Assembly: GCF_029382225.1 (NCBI RefSeq)
Contig: NZ_JARLTC010000026.1
Coordinates: 121,605-185,604, forward strand
Direction of reading: 5' to 3'
DNA length: 64,000 bases
Source of the DNA: Spongiactinospora sp. TRM90649
GTDB taxonomy: Bacteria > Actinomycetota > Actinomycetes > Streptosporangiales > Streptosporangiaceae
Shown here piece by piece: positions 50,459 through 57,510 of this stretch. A program made the translations under genes and the position numbers. The notes under the pieces were generated by a model. That model was given only the letters and a program-made list of their open reading frames with translations, searched no databases and was not told where the DNA came from. Numbering within the stretch: position 1 is the first letter of the stretch; every line of letters begins with the position of its first letter.

Positions 50459-52427
50459 GGACCACGACCTGGACCAGGGTCGGCAGCACCCCGGTGACGG
50501 CCGGGTCGTGCCCGGCGGGCAGCGCGTGGACCTGAGCGCCCCGGCTGTGCAGGATCTCGGCCATCTCTCGCCACGAGGGGATGGTCGTAGCGGGCGGCTC
50601 CTGCCGTACCTGGGTGCCACGGACGGTGGCCGGCAGGTCGGGCACGTTCGTCCCGCCCGTCTGGTAGGCCAGCACCGCCTGTTCCAGCCCTGCGGAAAGA
50701 TGCGCGCCGGCGACGTAGGCGGCGGCCTTACCGTCAGCGCACACGGCGTATGTCTCGACGCCGAGCGATCCGGTGATGTCATAGATCGCGATGTCCACCC
50801 CAGCGATGCGCAGGGCCGAGAGCGAGTCCTCCGCGTCGATCCCGTCCATGACCTCAGGGCCGAGGCGGGGGAAGGGCGTCTCGCCCGTGCGGGCCTCCAG
50901 CACGGTCCTGGCCACGCAGTGGTCCAGCAGGCCACGGGTCAGCGCCTCGTCGGCCGTCGCGCCGGAGACCAGCCCCAGCGGGATGGTGAACGCCCCCGTA
51001 CTCAGGTCGGCCAGGATCGGATGGGCGAGACGGGCGTCCACCCGCTCGGCCTTGCCGAGGATCAGGTTCTGCGCGTAGGCGTACAGGACCTCCCCGTCCT
51101 CGCGGAGTCGGCCGATGTCGACCGCCAGGCTCGCGTAGGCCCGCAGCGCCGCCTCACCGCACCGGCGTCTGGCCAGTTCGAGGGTCTTGCCCGCGCCGTG
51201 GACCATGGGACGGACGCCCAGGAGCCCGAAGGGGTCTGACACCGACGCCTCGGCCAGGCGGAGCGGGATCTGGCTGTGCTCCTGCTCGTCCAGGCTGGTG
51301 AACACCCCCAGGTAGGGGTCGTACAGCGTGGCGGCCTTGGCGGAGAAGTCGTCCGAGGCGGGCGCCGTGGCGGCGGTGAAGGCGGCGTATCGGTCGGCGA
51401 ACTCGGCCTCGGTCTCCACGGACGCCTCGGCGGCGCCGGGGTGCGGGTGGCATCGGTGGGAGGTGGTCTGCAGCGTTTCCAGATCGATCCGGGTGATCAT
51501 CGGACGGCTGGCGTCGGCCGGGTCGGCGACCAGACGGTCGGCCGCCTCCACCCCCGTGATGTGCCGGAAGGCCAGGAAGGAGATGCGGTTAGCCACGATG
51601 CCCGCGGTGGGCCCGGCCAGGTAGGGGCTCTGCGCATACGGCCGGCTGCTGGGCCCCCGGCGCATCCAGACCGATTCCCAGCCGGGGCGTACGGCGCCGC
51701 CCACCGGACCGATCCATGCCTCGTCATCGACCAGCGCGCCCTGCACCAGCGTCTTGCCGAGTTCATGGCAGAGCCGGTCCAGAGACCGCGAGCGAGCGGG
51801 CTGGTGGACGTCGCCGATGTGCAGGACCAGGCCGGCCTGGCTCACGGCCTGGTGCAAGGCTTCATCGCCGGGCAGCAGGCGGCGGCCGGCGAACCGCTGC
51901 GCCGGGTCCTTCAGTGCCGTCTGGGCCGCGTAGTCCTCCAGACGGCCGACGTCGGTCTCATGCTCGTCGCTCACCAGGGCGGTGAGGTCGCGCAGGCCGG
52001 ATCGCAGGCAGGCGTGTACCAGCGCGGTGAAGGCCAGCCCCGACCCGACGCACACCGTGGGTGTCTCCCGGTAGCGCTGGAAACGACGGGCGGCGGACGG
52101 GAGGTAATAGTCGATATAGGCGATCTCGGCCGCGTAAGTGGTCAGCAGCGAATCGTCGAGCGAGTGCGGCTCATCCTTGCTCGTGTCCTTCACCATCCCC
52201 GCCTTGGCGAGGGCGGTCACCAGCGTGGTCACCATCGTCCGCTTGCCCTCGGGCAGCCCATCGACGAGGTCGTCCAGCGGGGTCGTACCGTCGAGGTAAG
52301 GAGCCAGCCTGTCGGTCAGCGCATGGGCGCTCTTACCGCTGATGTTGAGATAGCCGCCGGCGTGAACGAAGGCCACGCCGTCCTGGCTCGGTACCCAGAA
52401 GACGTCGGGCTTGAGCTTTGGCCTCAT
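50451..52427 (-). CDS. Ocin-ThiF-like leader-binding partner of the cyclodehydratase, TbtF-like
   Basis: A 658-residue protein from ATG 52427 (AAAGGAA upstream). The N-terminal ~90 residues (PDVFWVPSQDGVAFVHAGGYLNISG is the opening; key piece GVAFVHAGGYLNI) resemble a winged-helix RRE that binds leader peptides. The middle and C-terminal parts match the putative thiazole-containing bacteriocin maturation (F-protein) family, with SGLAFTALVHACLRSG and a pattern of helices rather than a full ATP-binding ThiF site. It recruits the precursors to the YcaO. First enzyme gene after the precursor block, separated from it by a hairpin. Confidence 0.85.
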   Translation of the reverse strand: MRPKLKPDVFWVPSQDGVAFVHAGGYLNISGKSAHALTDRLAPYLDGTTPLDDLVDGLPEGKRTMVTTLVTALAKAGMVKDTSKDEPHSLDDSLLTTYAAEIAYIDYYLPSAARRFQRYRETPTVCVGSGLAFTALVHACLRSGLRDLTALVSDEHETDVGRLEDYAAQTALKDPAQRFAGRRLLPGDEALHQAVSQAGLVLHIGDVHQPARSRSLDRLCHELGKTLVQGALVDDEAWIGPVGGAVRPGWESVWMRRGPSSRPYAQSPYLAGPTAGIVANRISFLAFRHITGVEAADRLVADPADASRPMITRIDLETLQTTSHRCHPHPGAAEASVETEAEFADRYAAFTAATAPASDDFSAKAATLYDPYLGVFTSLDEQEHSQIPLRLAEASVSDPFGLLGVRPMVHGAGKTLELARRRCGEAALRAYASLAVDIGRLREDGEVLYAYAQNLILGKAERVDARLAHPILADLSTGAFTIPLGLVSGATADEALTRGLLDHCVARTVLEARTGETPFPRLGPEVMDGIDAEDSLSALRIAGVDIAIYDITGSLGVETYAVCADGKAAAYVAGAHLSAGLEQAVLAYQTGGTNVPDLPATVRGTQVRQEPPATTIPSWREMAEILHSRGAQVHALPAGHDPAVTGVLPTLVQVVVHD

Positions 52428-52464
52428 CGGAGAGTTCCTTTCCCCGGAAGAAGGGCGCGAAGAA

Positions 52465-52493
52465 CCCGGCCGGTCCTTCTCGACCTGGCCGGG
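52465..52493 (-). terminator. Hairpin between precursor genes and enzyme genes (putative attenuator)
   Basis: CCCGGCCGGT (52465-52474) pairs with ACCTGGCCGGG (52483-52493), ten base pairs with one bulged T and an eight-base loop. On the coding strand the hairpin lies ~43 bases after the last precursor stop and is followed by TTCTTCGCGCCCTTCTTCC, moderately U-rich. A second, weaker hairpin is at 52499-52519. A partial terminator here would make precursor transcripts more abundant than enzyme transcripts, as is common in RiPP operons. Confidence 0.6.
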
Positions 52494-52536
52494 CACAACG
52501 CGGCGGAATACCGGCCGCGAGTGAGTTCGTTTGGGA

Positions 52537-52731
52537 CTAGTCCCAGCAGCAGCAGCAACAGCCGACGCAGCAACTGCCGCTACAGGAGGGGACGCCGACG
52601 GAGGCGGTCAGCTCCGTCATGCCATGGCCGGTGGCCATGGACTCCAGCGTGAGCCCGCCGCCGGAACGGCTCTGGAATTCTTCGATCTCCAGATCCCCGA
52701 GGTCGAGCGCGAGACGGTAATGGGCGGGCAC
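52537..52731 (-). CDS. RiPP precursor peptide A5 (Cys-rich core)
   Basis: A 64-residue precursor. GTG 52731 is chosen, with AGAGGAG about six bases upstream; a frame reaching 52758 also exists. The acidic leader (LDLGDLEIEEF) is followed by LTLESMATGHGMTELTAS, strikingly like the thiomuracin-type leader end VESLTAGHGMTEVGAS. The C-terminus is SVGVPSCSGSCCVGCCCCCWD: five contiguous Cys, eight in all. Expected processing is azole formation on Cys, dehydration of Ser, and cleavage near the TAS. It lies 13 bases after the A4 stop and is the last of five paralogues. Confidence 0.88.
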   Translation of the reverse strand: MPAHYRLALDLGDLEIEEFQSRSGGGLTLESMATGHGMTELTASVGVPSCSGSCCVGCCCCCWD

Positions 52732-52744
52732 CTGCACTCCTCTG

Positions 52745-52927
52745 TCAGACGTCGGCACAGCAGCAGCAGCAAACGATGCAGCAACTGCAGTACGAGCACG
52801 AAGCGGCGGCCTCGGCCATGCTGTGACCGCCGGTCAGCGACTCCAGTGAAACGGGGCCGCCATCTTCTACGACCGTGATCGGGTCGAGTGCGAATTCTTG
52901 TAAGGAACGGGCGAGTGGGTTCGGCAT
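52745..52927 (-). CDS. RiPP precursor peptide A4 (Cys-rich core)
   Basis: A 60-residue precursor from ATG 52927 (GAGGAC upstream). Leader block VSLESLTGGHSMAEAAA precedes the core SCSYCSCCIVCCCCCADV, with nine Cys, three Ser and a contiguous five-Cys run. Its S-C opening matches thiopeptide cores, where Ser1 becomes part of the pyridine and Cys2 a thiazole. It follows a 198-base gap after A3, unlike the ~10-15-base gaps between the other precursor genes. Confidence 0.9.
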   Translation of the reverse strand: MPNPLARSLQEFALDPITVVEDGGPVSLESLTGGHSMAEAAASCSYCSCCIVCCCCCADV

Positions 52928-53125
52928 TGCTTGTCCTCAGCTAGTACGGCAGTATGCGTGGCTGCCGCTGCCGTGTTGCATGACGGCGCGCTCGATACCC
53001 CGTCCCCGCGCTGGCATTGCCGATCTGAGTTTCCAGCTACTAAGGGGCGGTGATCTCCGGCATCTCAAATCGCCCGCACGTGAATTCGGTGTGCGCGCGA
53101 GAGGGGCTGAGCATTCGCTGGCCTT
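52928..53125. other. Spacer between precursor genes A3 and A4
   Basis: This 198-base stretch has no frame with the leader motif LES and no Cys-rich end on the minus strand. It could hold a second promoter, an RNA processing site or the trace of a lost precursor gene; I see no clear promoter or hairpin. Confidence 0.4.
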
Positions 53126-53284
53126 TCAGCAACAGCAGCAGCTGCACAGGAAGATGTCCTCCGCGATGATGGACGCGGTGACCTCGGCGTTGTAAATGGG
53201 CAACGACTCAAGCGTCGCTCCGCCCGGAATCGCGGGATAGAGTTCGGTCTCGAAATCATCGAGCCGGAGCGGAATGGGAGACAT
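53126..53284 (-). CDS. RiPP precursor peptide A3 (divergent core)
   Basis: A 52-residue precursor from ATG 53284, with AAAGGAAAG directly upstream and 10 bases after the A2 stop. The leader has RLDDFETEL and ATLESLPIYNAEVTAS, so the LESL block and the terminal (T/A)AS are kept but the Gly-rich GGH/TGH part is replaced by PIYN. The C-terminal IIAEDIFLCSCCCC has five Cys and keeps acidic residues after the presumed cleavage point, unlike its siblings. It may be a poor substrate, be cleaved elsewhere, or give a different product. Confidence 0.82.
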   Translation of the reverse strand: MSPIPLRLDDFETELYPAIPGGATLESLPIYNAEVTASIIAEDIFLCSCCCC

Positions 53285-53294
53285 GGCTTTCCTT

Positions 53295-53477
53295 TCACCT
53301 GACGCAGCAGCAGCAGCAAGCCACGCAGCAGCTGCAACCCGGAGCACAGGACGCGGCCAACTCCTGGATCGCACCGCCGGAGAGAGACTCCAGTGACACC
53401 TCAGAGGCGTCGCCGACGACCAGGTCCTCTATGGCCAGATCTGTCAGATTGGGAGTCTTGAGGAAGTGATCTGTCAT
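53295..53477 (-). CDS. RiPP precursor peptide A2 (Cys-rich core)
   Basis: A 60-residue precursor from ATG 53477 (AAGGAAGG upstream). The acidic leader TDLAIEDLVVGD leads to VSLESLSGGAIQELAA and the core SCAPGCSCCVACCCCCVR: nine Cys, two Ser (positions 1 and 7), one Pro and the five-Cys run. Its core aligns with A4 by C-S-C-C-hydrophobic pair-C5. The basic VR tail may be trimmed. Confidence 0.9.
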   Translation of the reverse strand: MTDHFLKTPNLTDLAIEDLVVGDASEVSLESLSGGAIQELAASCAPGCSCCVACCCCCVR

Positions 53478-53495
53478 GGCCCTTCCTTGTGCGGC

Positions 53496-53663
53496 TCAGC
53501 AGCAGCAACAGCACGGGATGCTGCAGCTGCAGCATCCGACAGGCAGTACGGAAGCGGCGCCTTCGTGCATGGCATTGCCGCTCATCAGCGTCTCAAGCGA
53601 GATATCGGCGTATCCCGGGGACAGGTCGAGTTTATCGACGCCGATATCGGACAGGTCGATCAT
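53496..53663 (-). CDS. RiPP precursor peptide A1 (Cys-rich core)
   Basis: A 55-residue precursor, the first gene of the cluster's main operon. ATG 53663 has a near-perfect AGGAGGTGA eight bases upstream, the strongest ribosome site in the cluster. The leader MIDLSDIGVDKLDLS... carries ISLETLMSGNAMHEGAAS; the C-terminus reads SVLPVGCCSCSIPCCCCC and ends on Cys. It has eight Cys and three Ser, two of them around position 9-11 of the core, the spacing best suited among the five to a thiopeptide-like cycloaddition with Ser1. Confidence 0.88.
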   Translation of the reverse strand: MIDLSDIGVDKLDLSPGYADISLETLMSGNAMHEGAASVLPVGCCSCSIPCCCCC

Positions 53664-53738
53664 TGTCTTTCACCTCCTTTTTTGGGAGCGATAGTATTGA
53701 GCATTGTCCCAGCGTGTGGGTGGAAGGTGCTCGGGTCG

Positions 53739-53767
53739 AACGTATTTCTGCCGTCGAAGTGAGTCAA
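53739..53767 (-). promoter_or_regulatory. Putative promoter of the RiPP operon
   Basis: On the minus strand TTGACT (53767-53762) and TACGTT (53744-53739) are 17 bases apart, a sigma-70-like arrangement. Transcription would start near 53732, giving a leader of about 70 bases before A1. It is the only good match seen upstream of the precursor block. Confidence 0.45.
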
Positions 53768-54027
53768 CGAAGCGGCGGAGAACATTAACATGATCGTAGG
53801 GTTACGCTGAGCGTCGGCCCGACCGCCGCACGTTTCGGCCGATTATTCGGCGGCCCTTCGTGTCGTCCGGGGCGGGCCGGGCGGCCGGTTCGTCTACCTG
53901 TTGATGGGGACGGTCGACGCGACCGGGACGTTCACCATGGTCGGTCGAGCCGGACCGTGGCTGGACGTGATCTCGGCCCAGGCGCTGGAGAAGGCCGAGG
54001 CGGACCGCGTCCTGGTGGCGCAGACGG

Positions 54028-54249
54028 CAGGTCGAGACCATCGTCCGGCGCGCCGTCGAGCGGGACGAACTCCCCGAGGCCCGGCCGTCCCGGCGAGTGG
54101 CCACGCTCCCGCTCGACCTGATCCGCAACGAGGTCGTGCTGTACGGCAGGCCGCCGGACACGGACGCGATCAGCGAGATCGTCGGCTCCATCGTTCTCCC
54201 GGAGATCCTGCACGCCCCCTCATCCCCCAGAGAGGGGATGCCGGAGTAA
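54028..54249 (+). pseudogene. Remnant of a TetR-family regulator (C-terminal part)
   Basis: The frame ending at TAA 54247-54249 reads QVETIVRRAVERDELP, then VATLPLDLIRNEVVLYGRPPD and EIVGSIVLPEIL, a pattern typical of the TetR C-terminal dimerisation part. The N-terminal DNA-binding part is missing: upstream the same frame is broken by stops, and an unrelated frame (TVDATGTFTMVGRAGPWLD) opens at ~53901. It looks like a deletion scar at the edge of the RiPP cluster. Confidence 0.6.
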
Positions 54250-54330
54250 CCCCGTTCCGGTGGGATGTGGGGGCCCATGGCCGAAACCTACGGTGAGGGA
54301 AATTCAGCCCCTTCTCCGTGAGGAGCGACC

Positions 54331-54723
54331 ATGGGTTCGCACAACAGCGTCACCGAGCTCAATGAGCTGTTCGTCGAGGCGATGAACGCCGGAGACATCG
54401 ACCTGGCGATGTCCTGCTGGGACGAGGACACCGTCTTCCAGACCGCGCCCGGGACCGAGCCCGTTCGTGGGGTGCCCGCCTTGCGGGAGGCGATCCAGCA
54501 GTTCATCGACACCAAGCCGCACCTGACGATCGAGGAGCTGCACCGGGTCGAGGCGGGTGACGTGGTCCTGGTGGCCCTCAAGTGGCACTTGGCCGGGACC
54601 GGTCCCGACGGGCAGCCGATCGAGATGGGCGCCGTGGACAGCAACGTCTTCTGTCGCCGGGCCGACGGCACGTGGCGCATCCGCATCGACAACCCGTTCC
54701 ACTCCCAGCACATCGGCTTCTGA
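54331..54723 (+). CDS. SnoaL/NTF2-like protein
   Basis: A 130-residue protein with GAGGAG just before ATG 54331. It has the NTF2-like cone fold pattern: an N-terminal helix pair (LNELFVEAMNAGDIDLAMSCW), DEDTVFQTAPG, a turn with VRGVPALREAIQQF and strands ending WRIRIDNPFHSQ. Such proteins act as small isomerases or cyclases, or as ketosteroid-isomerase-like accessory proteins. It is one base upstream of the aldehyde dehydrogenase fragment, so it once belonged to that catabolic operon. Function unknown. Confidence 0.82.
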   Translation: MGSHNSVTELNELFVEAMNAGDIDLAMSCWDEDTVFQTAPGTEPVRGVPALREAIQQFIDTKPHLTIEELHRVEAGDVVLVALKWHLAGTGPDGQPIEMGAVDSNVFCRRADGTWRIRIDNPFHSQHIGF

Positions 54724-54724
54724 C

Positions 54725-55099
54725 GTGACCGCGACCGAAGCCGTGCCGGATGCCGCCACTGGACGGCTCACGCTGACCGAGCCGCTGCCGCTGCTGATCG
54801 GCGGCCGGGAGGTCCGGGCCGACCAGTCGTTCCCCGCCGTCGAGCCCAGCACCGGCCGGGTCTGGGCGCAGGTCGCGACGGGTACGGCCGCCGACGTGGA
54901 CCGCGCGGTCGAGGCCGCCAGGACCGCGTTCGAGACCTGGCGGGACAGCTCGCTCGACACCCGCCAGGCCCTGCTGTGGGCCGTCGCCGAGCGGTTGACC
55001 AAGGACGCCGCGCGGTGGCCGGCCCTGCTCGCGACCGAGAACGGCCGGGCCATCCGCGAGGCCGGTTTCATCGACGTGCCGACGGCGGCGGAGATCCCA
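54725..55099 (+). pseudogene. Aldehyde dehydrogenase, N-terminal fragment
   Basis: From GTG 54725 the frame gives ~125 residues of an NAD-dependent aldehyde dehydrogenase: LLIGGREVRADQSFPAVEPSTGRVWAQV (pieces LLIGGREV and VEPSTGRVWAQV), TAADVDRAVEAARTAFETW and a LLATENGRAIREA helix. About 370 residues including the catalytic Cys and Glu are absent. Homology stops near 55099, where the sequence passes out of frame into an acyl-CoA dehydrogenase-like gene. It cannot be functional. Confidence 0.8.
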
Positions 55100-55790
55100 C
55101 CCGGAGTGGGCGGACGACCCGACCCACGTGGTCGGCTTCCTGCTGCCGACGCGCCAGGACGGCGCGATCACGGTCACCGACAACTGGGACACGCTGGGCA
55201 TGCGTTCCACCCGCAGCAACCAGGTGAAGATCACCGGCGCGTTCGTGCCCGAGGATCTGATCCTGTGCGAGTTCGGCGACTTCATCGGCAACTGGATCGT
55301 GGCCCAGGCGCACATCGCCTGGGGCGGGTACACCGGCTGCTACCTGGGCGTCGCCGAGGCGATGGCGGAGTGGCTGCAGGAGGCTCTCGGGACCCGCAAG
55401 GCGAAGGGCCTCGACCAGCCGATGGGCTACCACCCGACCGTCAGCAGCGCGATGGGGCACATCGCGGCCCAGGTCGAGGCGGCCCGGCTGATGATGTACC
55501 ACGCGGCTTGGGAGGCCGACGAGAACAGCGGGCCGAGCATCGCGACCTGCGCCGCGTTCCTGCGGGCGAAGCTGATGATCGGCACGGCGATCCACACGAT
55601 CGTAACGATCGGCACGACCGCCGGCGGGCTCAACTCGCTGATGCGCGAACGGGGTTACGAGCTGATGCTGCGTGACGCCATGACCGGTCCGATCATGCCT
55701 CCCAACGCGCTGGCCTGCGCGGAGATGGCCGGTCTGATCTCGATGGGGCTCGATCCGGGCCAGGCACCCACGCTGCGCCCAGCGTCATGA
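55100..55790 (+). pseudogene. Acyl-CoA dehydrogenase-like (or flavin monooxygenase), C-terminal fragment
   Basis: In a different frame from the preceding fragment, PEWADDPTHVVGFLLPT onward gives ~228 residues: TDNWDTLGMRSTRSNQVKI and FVPEDLIL are the middle beta domain, and the C-terminal helical bundle ends near QAPTLRPAS. The N-terminal third is missing. The family includes acyl-CoA dehydrogenases and two-component flavin monooxygenases such as HsaA; the flavin reductase gene overlapping its end (ATGA) fits the latter. An internal ATG could still express the part, but an active enzyme is unlikely. Confidence 0.78.
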
Positions 55791-56296
55791 CCCCGGCCAC
55801 CTCGTGCGAGCCGTCCCTGGGGCAGACGCCGATGCCTGACCCCGACGCCTTCCGGTCGGCGTGCGCCCAGTTCCCCACCGGGGTCGTGGTCGTCACCACG
55901 GCCTTCGACGGAAAGCTGTACGGCAGCACCGTCAACGCCTTCACCTCGCTCACCCTGGAACCGCCCCAGGTGTTGGTCTGCCTGGCGGCGACGTCTCGCA
56001 CGTGGTCGGCGATCGAGCGGTCCGGGGTGTTCGCGGTGAACGTGCTCGCCTCCGACCAGGCCGCCACGGCCAAGTTGTTCGCCTCGAAGGATCCTGACAA
56101 GTTCGGGTACGTGGACCACGTTCCCGGCGCGGTCGGGGCGCCGCTGCTGACCGATACGGCGGCCCGGTTCGAGTGCGAACTCGCCGGGACGGTGCGCAAC
56201 AACTCGCACTGGATGCTCATCGGGCGCGTGGTCTCGCTGGCCTCCGACCCGACCCGCGAGTCGTTGCTCTTCATCCGTGGCCGGCTGACCGGATGA
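55787..56296 (+). CDS. Flavin reductase-like (split-barrel FMN-binding) protein
   Basis: A 169-residue protein of the flavin reductase domain family that supplies reduced FMN/FAD to two-component monooxygenases. FPTGVVVVTTAFDGKLYGSTVNAFTSLTLEPPQVLVCL (pieces FPTGVVVVT and GSTVNAFTSLTLEPP) and FAVNVLASDQ are diagnostic. ATG 55787 overlaps the preceding stop; ATG 55832 (MPDPDAF) is an alternative start closer to the conserved part. Its oxygenase partner may be the truncated protein before it, in which case it is now an orphan. Confidence 0.88.
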   Translation: MTPATSCEPSLGQTPMPDPDAFRSACAQFPTGVVVVTTAFDGKLYGSTVNAFTSLTLEPPQVLVCLAATSRTWSAIERSGVFAVNVLASDQAATAKLFASKDPDKFGYVDHVPGAVGAPLLTDTAARFECELAGTVRNNSHWMLIGRVVSLASDPTRESLLFIRGRLTG

Positions 56297-56315
56297 CGAT
56301 TCCCCGTCGCGCCGA

Positions 56316-56344
56316 CCGCCGGGTCCGCTCAGCGGACCCGGCGG
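56316..56344 (+). terminator. Strong hairpin terminator after the flavin reductase gene
   Basis: CCGCCGGGTCCGC (56316-56328) and GCGGACCCGGCGG (56332-56344) make a perfect 13-bp stem with a three-base loop, starting 20 bases after the stop codon. No U tract follows. Confidence 0.75.
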
Positions 56345-56448
56345 TTGGCGTGCGACGACGTCTTCCTGGAAGGTGGGGGCGGAGCTAGTCTGGGCGGACG
56401 CCTCGGTGCGGGACTGCCCGGCCGAGCGCATCCAGAGTGGAGCACGTC

Positions 56449-57489
56449 ATGGGGAACCCCCTCATCGAGCCGGTCCGGCCTCTACCGCCCACGCTTGTCG
56501 CCGAACTGGTCACCTCACCCTCTCTCGAACGGCTGCTGAACCGCTTCCTCGATGAGGCGCCGCGCCGGCTGGCCTCCTTCGCCGCCGGCGTCTACGTGCA
56601 CGACCACGCGACCGGGCGTCCCGCCGCCGCGGAGGTGCGGGGCCTGGGCAACTACTACGTGCGCAGCTATGAACGTCACGGCCGGGACCGGGACCCCGTC
56701 GTGCAGATCGCCCTGCGCGACCGCCGGGTCTGCGACAGCGACTCCCTGATGCCCCGTGAGGAGTGGCTGAAGCTCCCGGTCGTGCACGACGTGTTCGCGC
56801 CGCACGCCATGGCACGGGTGCTGTGCGCGCCGGTCGTCGTCGGCGCCGAGGTGGTCGGCACGCTGAACCTGGCCCGGCGCGACGGCGATCCGGAGTTCAC
56901 CGAGGAGGACCGCGACGCGGCCCGTGCGGCGGCCACCGTGCTGGGCATCGCGGTGTCCTCGGTACGGGAGCGCGCCGCGGCCGAGCGTGAGCGGGTTCAG
57001 TTGGCCGAGGCGTTGGATCGTTGCGACACGCCGGTGATCCTGACCGACCTGGGGCTGGCGCGCCGTCACCTCAACGCCCCCGCGGCCGCCCTGTTCAGCC
57101 GGCTGGGCGACGCCCGCCCGGAGGTCGAGCGGCTGCTCGACTGCGACGACGACGAGATGTCGGTGGTCTCCTGGACCACCGGCGGAGAGCAGGGCTCCGG
57201 GCTGCATCTCACGATCACCTCGCAGCGGCTGCCGAGCCAGCCGGACGTGATCGTGTCGGTCATCGCCACGCGGGACGAGTCGTCGCGTGCGATCGCCCCG
57301 GCCCGGCTGGCGCTGCTCACGCCGCGCGAGGTCGAGATCGCCATGCGCGCGCTCACCGGCCGCCGGGACGGCGAGATCGCGGCCGACCTGGTCATCAGCC
57401 GGCACACGGTCAAGCACCATCTCAAGTCGATCTACACGAAGCTCGGCGTGCACACACGTGCGGAACTGCTCGACCGGCTCCTGTTCTGA
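56449..57489 (+). CDS. LuxR-type regulator with GAF domain
   Basis: About 346 residues from ATG 56449 (GGAG eight bases upstream; GTG 56437 is an alternative). Residues ~25-180 resemble a GAF domain (FAAGVYVHDHATG, YYVRSYERHGRDRDPVV, MARVLCAPVVVGAEVVGTLNLARR in pieces), followed by a PAS-like stretch, and residues ~285-345 are a LuxR HTH with LLTPREVEIAMRAL, EIAADLVISRHTVKHHLKSIY and TRAELLDRL. Likely a one-component, ligand-responsive activator for neighbouring catabolic genes; the ligand is not known. Confidence 0.87.
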   Translation: MGNPLIEPVRPLPPTLVAELVTSPSLERLLNRFLDEAPRRLASFAAGVYVHDHATGRPAAAEVRGLGNYYVRSYERHGRDRDPVVQIALRDRRVCDSDSLMPREEWLKLPVVHDVFAPHAMARVLCAPVVVGAEVVGTLNLARRDGDPEFTEEDRDAARAAATVLGIAVSSVRERAAAERERVQLAEALDRCDTPVILTDLGLARRHLNAPAAALFSRLGDARPEVERLLDCDDDEMSVVSWTTGGEQGSGLHLTITSQRLPSQPDVIVSVIATRDESSRAIAPARLALLTPREVEIAMRALTGRRDGEIAADLVISRHTVKHHLKSIYTKLGVHTRAELLDRLLF

Positions 57490-57510
57490 CCCGCGCGGCC
57501 CGCCGGCCCG

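Noticed and set aside
50459..50935. Extension of the YcaO gene to 807 residues
   Set aside because: The extra part reads through the 3' end of the ThiF-like gene with no homology; ATG 50458 gives the normal 8-base overlap.
53470..53700. Plus-strand frames with Gln/Ser-rich runs opposite the precursor genes
   Set aside because: They are the complement of the poly-Cys codons (TGC/TGT read as GCA/ACA, CAG) and lack ribosome sites; the minus-strand frames have strong ones and conserved leaders.
52440..53700. Possible CRISPR or tandem repeat array because of repeated GCAGCAGCAGC words
   Set aside because: The repeats are Cys codons at the 3' ends of separate precursor genes; there are no regular spacers or palindromic repeats.
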